This document shows, in pieces, positions 24,577 through 34,500 of a DNA stretch of 64,000 bases. A model generated the notes under the pieces. The model was not told the DNA's origin, did no database searches, and was given only the letters and a program-made list of their open reading frames with translations. The translations under genes were made by a program, and so were the position numbers. Source of the DNA: Streptomyces sp. 846.5 (GTDB lineage Bacteria > Actinomycetota > Actinomycetes > Streptomycetales > Streptomycetaceae); the NCBI RefSeq assembly GCF_004365705.1, contig NZ_SOBN01000001.1, positions 372,001 through 436,000 of the forward strand, in the 5' to 3' direction. The stretch's first letter is position 1; every line of letters begins with the position of its first letter.

Positions 24577-25443
24577 ATGACGCATCGACAGAGTGCAGCG
24601 AGATCACGCACCCGCGGGACCACTGTCCTGGTTCTGGCGGCGCTGCTGACAGCGCTTCCCGCTTCAACCGCCCTCGCCTCCACGGCCGGTGCCGTACAGG
24701 CACCGACCGCGCTGACCCGAGCGGCGATCCTGCTGGATGCATCGACCGGCCTGGACGACCCGCAGAAGAAGGAGATAGCGATGGAGCTCGTCTCCAGCGC
24801 GGAGAACTCCTCGCTCGACTGGAGGGCGCAGTACACATACATCGAGGACATCGGCGACGGCCGCGGCTACACCGCGGGCATCATCGGTTTCTGCTCGGGC
24901 ACCGGCGACATGCTCGAACTCGTCCAGGCCTACACCAACGCGCAGCCGGACAACGCCCTTGCCCCGTACCTGCCCGCGCTGCGCCAGGTCAACGGCAGCG
25001 CCTCGCACGACGGCCTGGACCCCGGCTTCACCACGGCCTGGGCCACTGCCGCCGCCGACCCGGTGTTCCAGCAGGCCCAGGACGCGGAGCGGGACCGCGT
25101 CTACTTCAACCCCGCGGTGCAGCAGGCCAAGCAGGACGGTCTGAGCACGCTGGGCCAGTTCATCTACTACGACGCGGCCGTGATGCACGGCCCGGACGGG
25201 CTCGCCTCGATCCGCGACACGGCCATCGGCCAGACGCAACCGCCTGCGCAGGGCGGCAGTGAGACCGACTACCTCAATGCCTTCCTCACCGCCCGGCGCA
25301 TCGAGATGAAGAAGGAGGCGGCCCACAGCGACACCAGCCGTATCGACACCGAACAGCAGGCCTTCCTCGACAACGGCAACTTCGACCTCAACACCCCCCT
25401 GAACTGGCAGGTCTACGGCCAGAGCTTCTCCATCAGCGGCTGA
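24577..25443 (+). CDS. csn: Secreted GH46 chitosanase
   Basis: A 288-residue exoenzyme with a signal peptide (about 1-35, twin-arginine-free but basic). The GH46 core is clear: KKEIAMELVSSAENSSLDW with catalytic Glu76, YIEDIGDGRGYTAGIIGFCS with Asp94, and the conserved FIYYDAAVMHGPDG and AHSDTSRIDTEQQAFLDNGN segments. It hydrolyses chitosan to glucosamine oligomers outside the cell, which the ABC operon at 16742-22262 could import. GGAGGA (24563-24568) fixes the start. Its promoter block is shared with the GH26 gene. The 3' end overlaps the convergent YidC-like gene by 11 bases. Confidence 0.94.
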   Translation: MTHRQSAARSRTRGTTVLVLAALLTALPASTALASTAGAVQAPTALTRAAILLDASTGLDDPQKKEIAMELVSSAENSSLDWRAQYTYIEDIGDGRGYTAGIIGFCSGTGDMLELVQAYTNAQPDNALAPYLPALRQVNGSASHDGLDPGFTTAWATAAADPVFQQAQDAERDRVYFNPAVQQAKQDGLSTLGQFIYYDAAVMHGPDGLASIRDTAIGQTQPPAQGGSETDYLNAFLTARRIEMKKEAAHSDTSRIDTEQQAFLDNGNFDLNTPLNWQVYGQSFSISG

Positions 25444-26140
25444 CGCGCTCGGTGCCATGCCGTGCCAGATGGGCGTTCTCGGCCATGGTCCAGGCGGTGG
25501 TGGTCAGCAGGTAGAGGCCGGCCGCAAGAGGGACGATCGCCGCGAAGAGCACGGTGCCGAAGGAGAGGTACGGCAGGATCGCCGCACCCGGGGTCGCCGG
25601 GTCCACGGTGCGGCGGGCACGGCGCCAACCGAGGTGGCCGAGGGCGGCGAGCAGCGCGTAGAGCGTGAGGAAGACCGGGAGTTGACCGGGCCCGGCGCCC
25701 TGGATGTGCGCCCCCAGCGGCACCCCGGCGAGGGTCCTGGTCAGCAGGGTGTTGGCGTGCCCGCCGAGGCTCCGCAGGGTGAACAGGCGGTACATCACGC
25801 TGAAGACCGGCCACTGCAGCAGCATCGGCAGGCAGCCGGCGAGCGGTGAGACGCCCTCCGTGCGGTAGAGCTCGGCCTGCGCCGCACGCAGGGCCTCCGG
25901 CTTGCCCTTGTGACGCCGGTTCAGCTCGGTGAGCTGCGGGGCGAGTCGGGTGCGGGTCCGTTCTCCGCGCACGCGGGCGCGGGACAGGGGGTGCAGCGCG
26001 AGCCGCACCAGCAGGGTGAACACAATGATCGCGGCGGCGGTAGCGGACACCCCGAGGAGCGGGTGGACGGCGCCTGCGAGGCCGGTGACGAGGTGCTGGG
26101 CGATGCCCGTGGGGACATCGAGGAACGCGAGGACGGACAT
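25433..26140 (-). CDS. YidC/Oxa1/Alb3-type membrane protein insertase (paralogue)
   Basis: A 235-residue membrane protein with about five helices. AAAIIVFTLLVRLALHPLSR with its following basic loop (RARVRGERTRTRLAPQLTEL), the QAELYRTEGVSPLAGCLPML segment and LQWPVFSVMYRLF are the YidC core features. It inserts proteins in the cytoplasmic membrane. It is shorter than the housekeeping YidC encoded beside rpmH and lacks a long C-terminal extension, so it is likely an accessory copy. A DUF6412-type gene lies upstream on the same strand, as is common for this paralogue in streptomycetes. Confidence 0.88.
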   Translation of the reverse strand: MSVLAFLDVPTGIAQHLVTGLAGAVHPLLGVSATAAAIIVFTLLVRLALHPLSRARVRGERTRTRLAPQLTELNRRHKGKPEALRAAQAELYRTEGVSPLAGCLPMLLQWPVFSVMYRLFTLRSLGGHANTLLTRTLAGVPLGAHIQGAGPGQLPVFLTLYALLAALGHLGWRRARRTVDPATPGAAILPYLSFGTVLFAAIVPLAAGLYLLTTTAWTMAENAHLARHGTERVSR

Positions 26141-26242
26141 GCTGGCTGAGCCCTCCGAAGGCCGGGAACGATGGGTTGCGGAGGACAGCCGCGTGCGGCG
26201 GGGCGCTGCGGTGAAAGGGGGGCAGAAGTGCGGGCCCGACGG

Positions 26243-26575
26243 CTATGCGGCTGCCGGGGCCGTACCCGGGGCCCGGGGGCGGCGTCGGCCGCGTGCGTCG
26301 GGGTCGCGTTGGGGCAGGTACGCCGTGCGCCAGGCGCGTCGGCGGACCGCAGTGCTGCGTACAGTGTGCGGGGTCGGGCCGACCGACCGAGCGTGACCGA
26401 GAACGGTGATCGCCAGGGCCGACGCGAGCAGCAGCCCGACACCGGTGGCGAACGCCCCGGTGGCGAGCACATGCAGTCCACCGCCGCTGTTGAGCGGGAG
26501 CAGCAGTCCGGCAGAGGTGCCGGCGAGGCCGAGCAGCGCAAGGAGGCGCAGCAGGGAGGCTGTAGCGCGGTCCAT
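26243..26575 (-). CDS. DUF6412-type small membrane protein
   Basis: A 110-residue protein with two predicted membrane helices (about 6-26 and 33-58). Its C-terminal tail contains RRRAWRTAYLPQRDPDARGR followed by RPRAPG, a motif I associate with the DUF6412 family encoded next to YidC-like genes in streptomycetes. ATG at 26575 gives the normal length. It is likely cotranscribed with the insertase gene 102 bases downstream. Function is unknown; help to or regulation of the insertase is a guess from context. Confidence 0.65.
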   Translation of the reverse strand: MDRATASLLRLLALLGLAGTSAGLLLPLNSGGGLHVLATGAFATGVGLLLASALAITVLGHARSVGPTPHTVRSTAVRRRAWRTAYLPQRDPDARGRRRPRAPGTAPAAA

Positions 26576-26655
26576 GGCTGTCTCACCCCTTTCGCTGTCG
26601 ATCGAGCCCTCGAACGGAGGGTAGCAGGAGGCCGATCCCGATTGTCGGGACGGGA

Positions 26656-27420
26656 TTACGGGGTGGTGTCGGCGATGGCGAGGAGTTCGGCCGGGCTCCA
26701 GGGCTTCCCGGCGCGCTCGCCGGTCAGGAGGAGCACCCGATCGCCCTCGGTCCACTCGATGCGCGATCCTGCGGCGATGCCGATGTGCCCGTGGACCCTG
26801 ACACGGACCGGGGCGGCGCGGTTGTAGGCATCAGTGACGGCCAGGTCGGACAGGCCGCCGACGGCTTGGACGAGCGTGAGGGTGCCCGGCTGCGTGTGTG
26901 AGATCCACACCTGCGTGCAGCCGGTCAGGATGCGAAGCGAGGTCTGGTAGGCGATCAGTGGGGAGGAGCGGAACGGGATCCAGTCCGGTGCCAGAGCGGC
27001 TGGCTCCAGCGCGCGGCCGCCGTCGAACCAGGCAAGCGGTGAACCATTGGCGGCGTCGACGAGCGTGCGGGCCCCCAACGGCGCGCGCAGCCTCCCGCTC
27101 ACGGCTTGCGCAGACGACACGGAGCACTCGCCGACGTGTCGCTGCGCCGCAGGCGGGATGGTGCGGCGCAGGCGGAGCGCCACCTGCCGAGTGCTCTCCT
27201 GCGCGTCCAGCTGCACTGTCTTCCCGTCGCATGCGCCGAAGTCGCCACCGACCGTGAGCGTTCGGCCGTCGGCACCGACGAGGACGGTCCCTTCATAGTC
27301 GATGTAGCTGACGGTCGGACCGGCAAAGTCTCCATGCATCCAGAGGGCCCCACAGACCATGGCGCAGATCAGGAGCAGCGCACCCGTCGTCCCGAGAGCC
27401 TGGCGCCTGTTGAGTCTCAT
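26656..27420 (-). CDS. Membrane-anchored protein of unknown function
   Basis: A 254-residue protein with an N-terminal anchor (RRQALGTTGALLLICAMVCGA, about residues 5-27) and an extracytoplasmic beta-rich domain with four cysteines (FGACDG, GECSVS, TGCTQV) and no recognised motif. The paired strands SYIDYEGTVLVGADGRTLTV and NRAAPVRVRVHGHIGIAAGS suggest beta sandwiches. It lies 80 bases upstream of the DUF6412 gene on the same strand. No family was recognised, and secretion through the anchor is the only functional statement supported. Confidence 0.7.
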   Translation of the reverse strand: MRLNRRQALGTTGALLLICAMVCGALWMHGDFAGPTVSYIDYEGTVLVGADGRTLTVGGDFGACDGKTVQLDAQESTRQVALRLRRTIPPAAQRHVGECSVSSAQAVSGRLRAPLGARTLVDAANGSPLAWFDGGRALEPAALAPDWIPFRSSPLIAYQTSLRILTGCTQVWISHTQPGTLTLVQAVGGLSDLAVTDAYNRAAPVRVRVHGHIGIAAGSRIEWTEGDRVLLLTGERAGKPWSPAELLAIADTTP

Positions 27421-27493
27421 GGGCCTGTGACGTTTCCGCGGGGGTTCGGGTTCCCCCGGAACAGCCGGCCTGCCCGTGCTGCTGCGCGCGGAT

Positions 27494-28192
27494 TCAGTGG
27501 TGTCGCAGAGTGAGGCGGTGGCGGGTGTGCACCGGTCGCGGCGGTGTCGGGCGTTCAGTGCCTTCGGTGGCCTCCGCGGCCGTGGCCCGGCTTCCGATCA
27601 CGAAGCCGAGGATGGTCATCCAGATCGGCGATGCCAGGAACGAGATGAAGCCGAGCCCGCCGATGGCCGGCAGCACGCCGATCACGATGGAAAGCCAGCC
27701 GAGCCAGGCGGGCAGGGTCGATCCGGTCAGGATCGCCGCGCCCGTGGCCAGTGCCAGCACCGAGAGGCCGATGAACAAAGCGACCTGGTTGTTGTTGTCG
27801 ATGAAGTTGAGCGACCTCACCATGTCGGCCCGGTTGTTGTGGCTGGCCTGGATGAGGGCGAAATGGCTGATCCCACTGACGGCGAATCCGCCGATGAACA
27901 GGATGCCGCCGGCGAACGCGGCGGTGGGCAGCCAGGTGTGACCGCCGTCGGCCTCGCTCAGGGCGATGCGCAGCGCGCTGACGAAGAACGTCAGGAGGAC
28001 CAGGCCGGCGCCGATGACGTAGATCCCGGCGAGCGCCGCGCTCCCGTGCGCCTGATAGTAGGCGATGACCGAGGCGGCCGAGGCGTTCTGGTTGGGCGGG
28101 CTGGGGGCGAGGACGAAGAAACCCAGCACCATGGAGACCAGAAAGGCGAGGGCGAGCGGGCCCATCCAGCGGGCCATTCGTTCGTCACTCAT
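27494..28192 (-). CDS. Polytopic membrane protein (DUF4386-like)
   Basis: A 232-residue protein with six predicted helices (GPLALAFLVSMVLGFFVLAP; AGIYVIGAGLVLLTFFVSAL; WLPTAAFAGGILFIGGFAVS; VALFIGLSVLALATGAAILT; WLSIVIGVLPAIGGLGFISF; IWMTILGFVIGSR) and a charged cytoplasmic tail rich in His and Arg. The pattern resembles DUF4386-like small integral membrane proteins; no active residues are known. It is divergent from the polyketide operon and shares the 309-bp intergenic region that holds the operator-like palindrome at 28413-28430. Confidence 0.65.
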   Translation of the reverse strand: MSDERMARWMGPLALAFLVSMVLGFFVLAPSPPNQNASAASVIAYYQAHGSAALAGIYVIGAGLVLLTFFVSALRIALSEADGGHTWLPTAAFAGGILFIGGFAVSGISHFALIQASHNNRADMVRSLNFIDNNNQVALFIGLSVLALATGAAILTGSTLPAWLGWLSIVIGVLPAIGGLGFISFLASPIWMTILGFVIGSRATAAEATEGTERPTPPRPVHTRHRLTLRHH

Positions 28193-28375
28193 GGCGAACT
28201 CCCTTCGGCGCTACCGCTGAGTGCAGGTCGTAGCGCGCGAGGGGCGGAGGCTGCGACTGCGGCGATGCGCGGTCGCGATTTTTGTGATAAGGGCCACATA
28301 AGCATGACATTGTCGGCAGCGCCGCGCCAGCGATGGCACTGTCGTGCGCGTCAAGGCCGCAGGATTGCGGGGCTA

Positions 28376-28406
28376 TTGACATGCACATGCAATCAAAGCT
28401 TAACCT
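28376..28406 (+). promoter_or_regulatory. Candidate promoter of the PUFA-like synthase operon
   Basis: TTGACA at 28376-28381 and TAACCT at 28401-28406, 19 bases apart, are good -35 and -10 elements for the main vegetative sigma factor. Transcription would start near 28413, within the palindrome that follows, about 90 bases before the first ATG. Confidence 0.55.
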
Positions 28407-28412
28407 GCCACC

Positions 28413-28430
28413 CGCTACCGATCGGTAGCG
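28413..28430. promoter_or_regulatory. 18-bp perfect palindrome at the predicted transcription start
   Basis: CGCTACCGATCGGTAGCG is perfectly self-complementary with no spacer and overlaps the expected +1. The ACCGATCGGT core is typical of TetR-family operators. A related half-site pair (GCGCTAC 28208-28214 and GTAGCGC 28230-28236) lies near the start of the divergent membrane-protein gene. No intact TetR gene is present in the window. Confidence 0.6.
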
Positions 28431-28501
28431 TCAGTGGCGTTTCGGACACCGGAATCGCACGGTCACTCGCCCACGTACCAGTGACGCACACCGGAGAGCG
28501 C

Positions 28502-31500
28502 ATGCGGCCGACCTCACCGCTGGCGGACATCGTCATCGGAATCACCCCCTTCCATGAACCGGACGCCGGGCTCGCCGCCGCCGTCTGCCGTGCGGGCGCC
28601 TTGGGCGTGCTGGATCTCGGGGCCGGTGACCGCCGGTCGCGCGAAGAACTCGCCGGACTCCGGAAGCAGGCTCCCGGCCCGTTCGGCGTCCGGGTTCGGT
28701 CCGGCTGCCGGATCACCCCCGCTGACCTCCGCGACCTCGGAGACGGCGGCCGGCTCACCGTGTTAGTCGACGCGGACACCGCCGGCTGGGATCTGGCGTC
28801 CCTGGTGAGTGTGCACCGGGTGCTGGTCGAGGTGACCGATCTGGAGCAGGCGCGTACGGCGGTCCGCGGCGGGGCGCACGGGTTGATCGCCCGTGGCAGT
28901 GAGAGCGGCGGCCGGGTCGGTGAGTTGAGCACGTTCGTGCTGCTGCAGCAGTTGCTGGCAGAGCCGGAGATCCAGGTCCCGGTGTGGGCCTGCGGCGGGA
29001 TAGGACTGCGTACCGCGGTCGCGGCGGTGGTCGGCGGGGCGGCCGGGGTGGTGCTGGACAGCCAGCTCGCGCTGCTGGCCGAGTCCGCGGCGCCGGAAGA
29101 AGCTGCGGCTGCCGTACGCGGGATGGACGGCTCCGAGACCACCGTGGTCGACGGGTACCGGGCACTGCGGCGCAGCGGCCCTGGATCGTCGTCCGGCAGC
29201 ACCGCTCTGACCGTGGGTCAGGAAGGCTTCCTGGCCGCCGGATTCGCGGCGCGCTTCGGGACGGCCGGCCGGGCGGTCCGCGCCGTGCGCGACGCCGTAC
29301 TGGACGGCCTGCGGGGCGCCGCGGCCTCCGGGGCACTGCTCGGGCCCGGTGCACCACTCAGCGAGGCGCTGGGCACCCGGCTGCCGGTGGCGCAGGGGCC
29401 GATGACCAGGGTCAGCGACCAGCCGGAGTTCGCGGCCGCCGTGGCGGCCTCCGGCGCGCTGCCCTTCGTGGCGCTGGCGCTGGCGGGGCCGGAGCAGACC
29501 CGCGAACTGCTCGCCCGGACTGGTTCGGTCCTGGGCGAACAGCCGTGGGGTGTGGGCGTGTTGGGCTTCGCGGCAGAGGAGGTACGGAGCGCCCAGCTGG
29601 CGGAGGTGCTGGCGGCGCGGCCCAGCCACGCGATCATCGCGGGCGGACGTCCGGCCCAGGCGCGGGTGCTGGAGGAGGCGGGGATCCGTACCTTCCTGCA
29701 TGTGCCCTCCCCCGGCCTGCTGCAGCAGTTCCTGGAGGACGGCGCGCGCAGGTTCGTCTTCGAGGGCTCCGAGTGCGGCGGACATGTGGGGCCCCGGCAC
29801 AGTTTCCCGCTGTGGGAGGCCCAACTCGCCGTACTGGAGGACTATCTGGACACGGCGGCGGAACCGCCGACGGTAGAGGTGCTGTTCGCGGGGGGCGTGC
29901 ACGACGAGCGTTCGACGGCGATGGTCGCGGCGCTGACGGCGCCACTCGCCGGGCGCGGGGTGGCAGCAGGCGTGCTGATGGGCACCGCCTACCTGTTCAC
30001 CGAGGAGGCGGTGGCCTGCGGAGCGGTGCAACCGGCCTTTCAGCGGCAGGTGCTGGCGGCGCGCGGGACGGAACTGCTGCAGACCGCGCCCGGCCATGCC
30101 ACCCGGTGTGTGCCGAGCCCGTTCACCACGGAGTTCGGCCAGGTGCAGGAGCGGCTGCGGGCCGACGGGACCCCGGACCGGGAGGTCTGGGAGCAGTTGG
30201 AGCGGCTGAACGTCGGCAGGCTGCGGATCGCCAGCAAGGGCGTCGACCGGGTGGCGGGCGCGCTCGCCCCGGTGGACGAGGCCGGACAGCTGGAGCGGGG
30301 CATGTTCATGGCCGGGCAGGTCGCCGTGCTGCGCTCGGTGCCGACCACGCTCGCTGAGCTGCACACCGCGGTCGGCACCGGTGCCGCCGCGTTCCTGGCC
30401 GCCCGCGCCCAGGAACTGACGGAGCGTCTGGGCCTCGCCCCCGCGGTTGCGACGGAACCGGAACCGGCGCCGCTGGACATCGCGGTCGTCGGGATGGCAT
30501 GCATGTTCCCGCAGGCCCCGGACCTGGCAACGTTCTGGGCCAACGTGGTGGCCGGGGTGGACTCGGTGACCGAGGTCCCGGCCGAGCGGTGGGACCCGGA
30601 GCTGTACCACGCACAGGACGGCGCTGCCGGCACCACCCCGTCCAAGTGGGGCGGCTTCCTGCCGCGAATCCCCTTCGATCCGCTGAGCTACGGCATCCCG
30701 CCGTCCGCACTGGGGAGCATCGAACCGGTACAGCTGCTCGCACTTGAGGCGGCGCGACGGGCCCTGGTGGACGCCGGTTACGACGGCGGCGGCCCGGAGG
30801 GCGGCCGTGCTTTCGACCGTTCCCGCGCCGGTGTGGTGTTCGGCGCGGAGGCGGGCAGCGACCTCTCCAACGCCGGGGTGCTGGGGGCGGTGCTCCCGGC
30901 CTACCTGGGCAAGGTGCCGGAGGCGATAGCGGAGCAGCTGCCGAAGCTCACCGAGGACTCCTTCCCCGGCATGCTGGCCAATGTCATCTCGGGGCGCATC
31001 GCCAACCGGCTGGACCTCGGCGGGTCCAACTTCACCGTGGACGCAGCCTGCGCCTCCTCGCTGGCGGCGCTGGACGTGGCCTGCAAGGACCTGGCTGCGG
31101 GCGGCAGCGACCTGGTGCTGTGCGGCGGAGCGGACCTGCACAACGGAATCAACGACTACCTGCTCTTCGCCTCGGTGCACGCGCTGTCGCCGACCGGCCG
31201 CTCCCGTCCCTTCGACGCCTCGGCGGACGGCATCGCCCTGGGCGAGGGCGTGGGCTGCCTGGTCCTGAAGCGGCTCGCGGACGCGGAGCGGGACGGCGAC
31301 CGGGTGTACGCGGTGGTCAAGGGCGTCGGCAGCGCCAGCGACGGCCGCTCGCTGGGCCTGACGGCGCCGAGGCCCGAGGGGCAGCGGTCGGCGCTGGAGC
31401 GCGCCTACCGCAGCGCCGGGATCGGCCCGGCCGAGGTCGGCCTGGTGGAGGCGCACGGCACCGGGACGGTGGTCGGCGACCGCACCGAACTGGCCACGCT

Positions 31501-34500
31501 GAGCGAGGTCTTCGCGGAAGCCGGTGCCACGCCCGGGAGTTGCGCGCTGGGATCGGTGAAGTCGCAGATCGGGCACACCAAGTGCGCGGCGGGAGTGGCC
31601 GGCCTGATCAAGGCGTCGCTGGCGCTGCACACCGGGGTCAAGCCGCCCACCCTGCACCTGGACCGGCCGAACCAGGCGTGGCAGCCGGACCGCAGCCCGT
31701 TCGTGTTCCACGGCGAGGCCCGGCCCTGGGTGGAACCGCCCGCCGAACGCGCGGCCGGTGTCAGTGCGTTCGGCTTCGGCGGCACCAACTTCCATGCGGT
31801 CCTTCGGGGTTACGACGGCCCGCCGCCGGTGCACGGCCTGCAGGAGTGGCCGGCCGAGCTGTTCACCTTCCGGGGATCCAACCGGGAGCGGGCGCTGCGC
31901 GGCGCGGCCGAACTGCTGCGGCTGGCAGAGGCGGAGGGCGCGCCGTGGCGGCTGCGCGACCTGGCGCTGGCCGCCTCCCGACGCGCCGAGTCGGCGCACG
32001 GACCCGTACAGGTCGCGCTGGTGGCCTCGGACCCGGTGGAGCTGGCCGGGCTGCTGCGCCGCGCGCTGGCCGGGGAGCACGACCCCGCGGCCGGGCTCCA
32101 CCTCGCCGAGGAGGCGGGTTCCGGGACCGGGGAGGTGGCCTTCCTCTTCCCCGGGCAGGGCAGCCAGCGGCCTGGGATGTTCGCGGAGCTGTTCGCCGCG
32201 TTCCCGCAGACGCAGCGGCATCTGATGCTGGGTCGGGAGCACACGGACGTGCTGTACCCGCCGCTGGCCTTCTCGCCGGAGGCGCGGGGTGAGCAGCGCG
32301 CGGCGGTGACCGACACCAGGGTGGCCCAGCCGGTGCTCGGCATGACCGGACTGGCGGCGTACGAGCTGCTGGGCCTGGCCGGAGTGCGTCCGCAACTGGC
32401 GGCGGGCCACAGCTACGGCGAGCTGGTCGCGCTGTGCGCCGCCGGGGCGCTCGCGGCCGAGGACCTGCCCGCGCTCAGCGCCGAGCGGGCCCGGTCGATC
32501 CTGGACGCGGTCGGCGAAGGCGCCGACCCCGGGTCGATGGCGGCCGTCACGACCGGGGCCGAGGAGGTCGAACGGGTCCTGCTGGCCGCCGGACTGGCGG
32601 GACGCGTGGTGGTGGCCAACCGCAACGCGCCGCGGCAGACGGTCGTCTCCGGCGCGACGGACGAAGTGGTCACGGCCGTACAACTGCTCCGCGAGGCCGG
32701 ACACGACGTCAAGCGGCTGCCGGTCGCCTGCGCCTTCCACAGCCCCCTGGTCGCCGGCGCGGGCGAGCGCTTCGCCGAGGCGCTGGCCGCCCGTACCGTG
32801 CGGGCGCCGGAGTTCCCGGTGTGGTCGAACCGGACAGCGGCCGCCTACCCGGCGGACTCCGCCGGGGTGCGGGCCGAGCTGGCGGCGCAGATCGGCGCAC
32901 CGGTGCGCTTCGTGGAGCAGGTCGAGGCGATGTACCTGGCCGGCGCACGTGTGTTCGTCGAGGCCGGTCCGGGATCGGTGCTGACGCGGCTGGTGTCTGC
33001 GGTGCTCGGGGACCTGCCCCATCACGCGGTATCGGTCGAGGGGAGGCGCGGCGGGCTGCCGGGCTTCCTGGACGCGCTGGCGGCGCTGGCCGTCGCGGGC
33101 GTGCCGGTGCACACCGGCCGACTCTTCCGCGGCCGCGACGCGGTGGACGCGGGCCGGGCGCGGGCACCGCGCCGGCCCGGCTGGACGGTGGACGGGCACC
33201 TGGTGCGCACCGCCGCCGGCGAACTGCTGCCCGGTGCGCTGGCACCGGCCCGACCTGTACCGGAGGCCCTGATGACGAACCAGGCACCGCATTCCGACGG
33301 CCGGCAGTCCGGCACGGACGCGCTGGTCTCGGAGTTCCTGCGCAGCAGCCGTGAGATGGTCGCGGCCCAGCGGGACGTACTGATGACCTACCTCGGCGCC
33401 GCAGGCGTCACGGTCGCCGCCCCGGCGGCGCCCTTGGCGGTCGCGGCACCGGCGCTGACGGCGGCGGTGACCGCACCGTTCGTCGCAGAACCGGTCGTAG
33501 CACCGGAGCCCGCCACCGCAGCGCCCGCACTGGGTCCGACCGACCTGCTGCAGACCGTGGTGGAGGTGATCAGCGAACGCACCGGCTACCCCGCCGACAT
33601 GATCGAACCCGACCTCGACCTTGAGGCCGATCTCAGCATCGACTCCATCAAGCGCACCGAGATCATCGGCCTGCTCGCCCGCCGACTCGCGACCGAGGGC
33701 GCCGGCGCCGACCTCGCCGCCCTGGGCGACGACCAGCTGGAGGAACTCTCCGGCGCCCGCACCGCCGCCGCCATCACCGGCTGGCTCACCGACCACCTCG
33801 GCGCCCCTGCGGCGGAACTCCCGGATGCAGCAGTACCCCAGGCCCCCGAACTGGTCTCCGTACAGGTGTCCGAGCAGCCGACCGTCGCCGGACACGAACC
33901 ACTGCGGCTGCAGTTCGCGACGGTACCGCTGGCACCGCCCACCGGGGCGCCGGAGTCACTGGCCGGCAAGCGCTTCGCCCTGCTCGGCTCGGACGGCGAC
34001 GGAGTCGCTGAAGCCCTGGCGGCACAGCTCGCCGCACACGGCGCGCAAGCGCTCCCGCTGGACGCGGCGCACGAACTCTCCGCGGACGACGGCCCGGTGG
34101 ACGGGGTTCTGCTGCTGGATCCGCTGTCCTCGCACGGGACGCCGGTGCTGCCGGCCTGCGTGCCCGCACTCCAGGCCGCCCTGGCGCGCTCGCCCCGATG
34201 GCTGCTCGCCGCGCGCAAGGCGTCGCCCTCGGGTGACGGTCGGGCGGACGGACTGCGCGGGCTGTTCCGCACCCTGGCCCGGGAGTACCCGGAGACCACG
34301 GCCCGCCTCGTCGAGTTCCCGGCGACCGGCGGACCCGACCCCGCGCAGGCCGCGGACGCCCTGCTGGGCGAACTTCTGACGGACGATCACGAACCGGTGG
34401 TGCTGCACGGCCCGTCCGGCCGCCAGGGCCTGCAACTGGCCGAGTCGGGCCTCGGCGTACTCGGCAGCACCGGGGCGGGCCCTGCCGGTGACGGCGTGGC

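Noticed and set aside
28763..33895. A 1710-residue open frame on the minus strand opposite the first synthase gene
   Set aside because: It is antisense to recognisable KS, AT and ACP domains. Its Arg/Gly/His-rich composition comes from third-position GC bias, and it has no motif or start signal.
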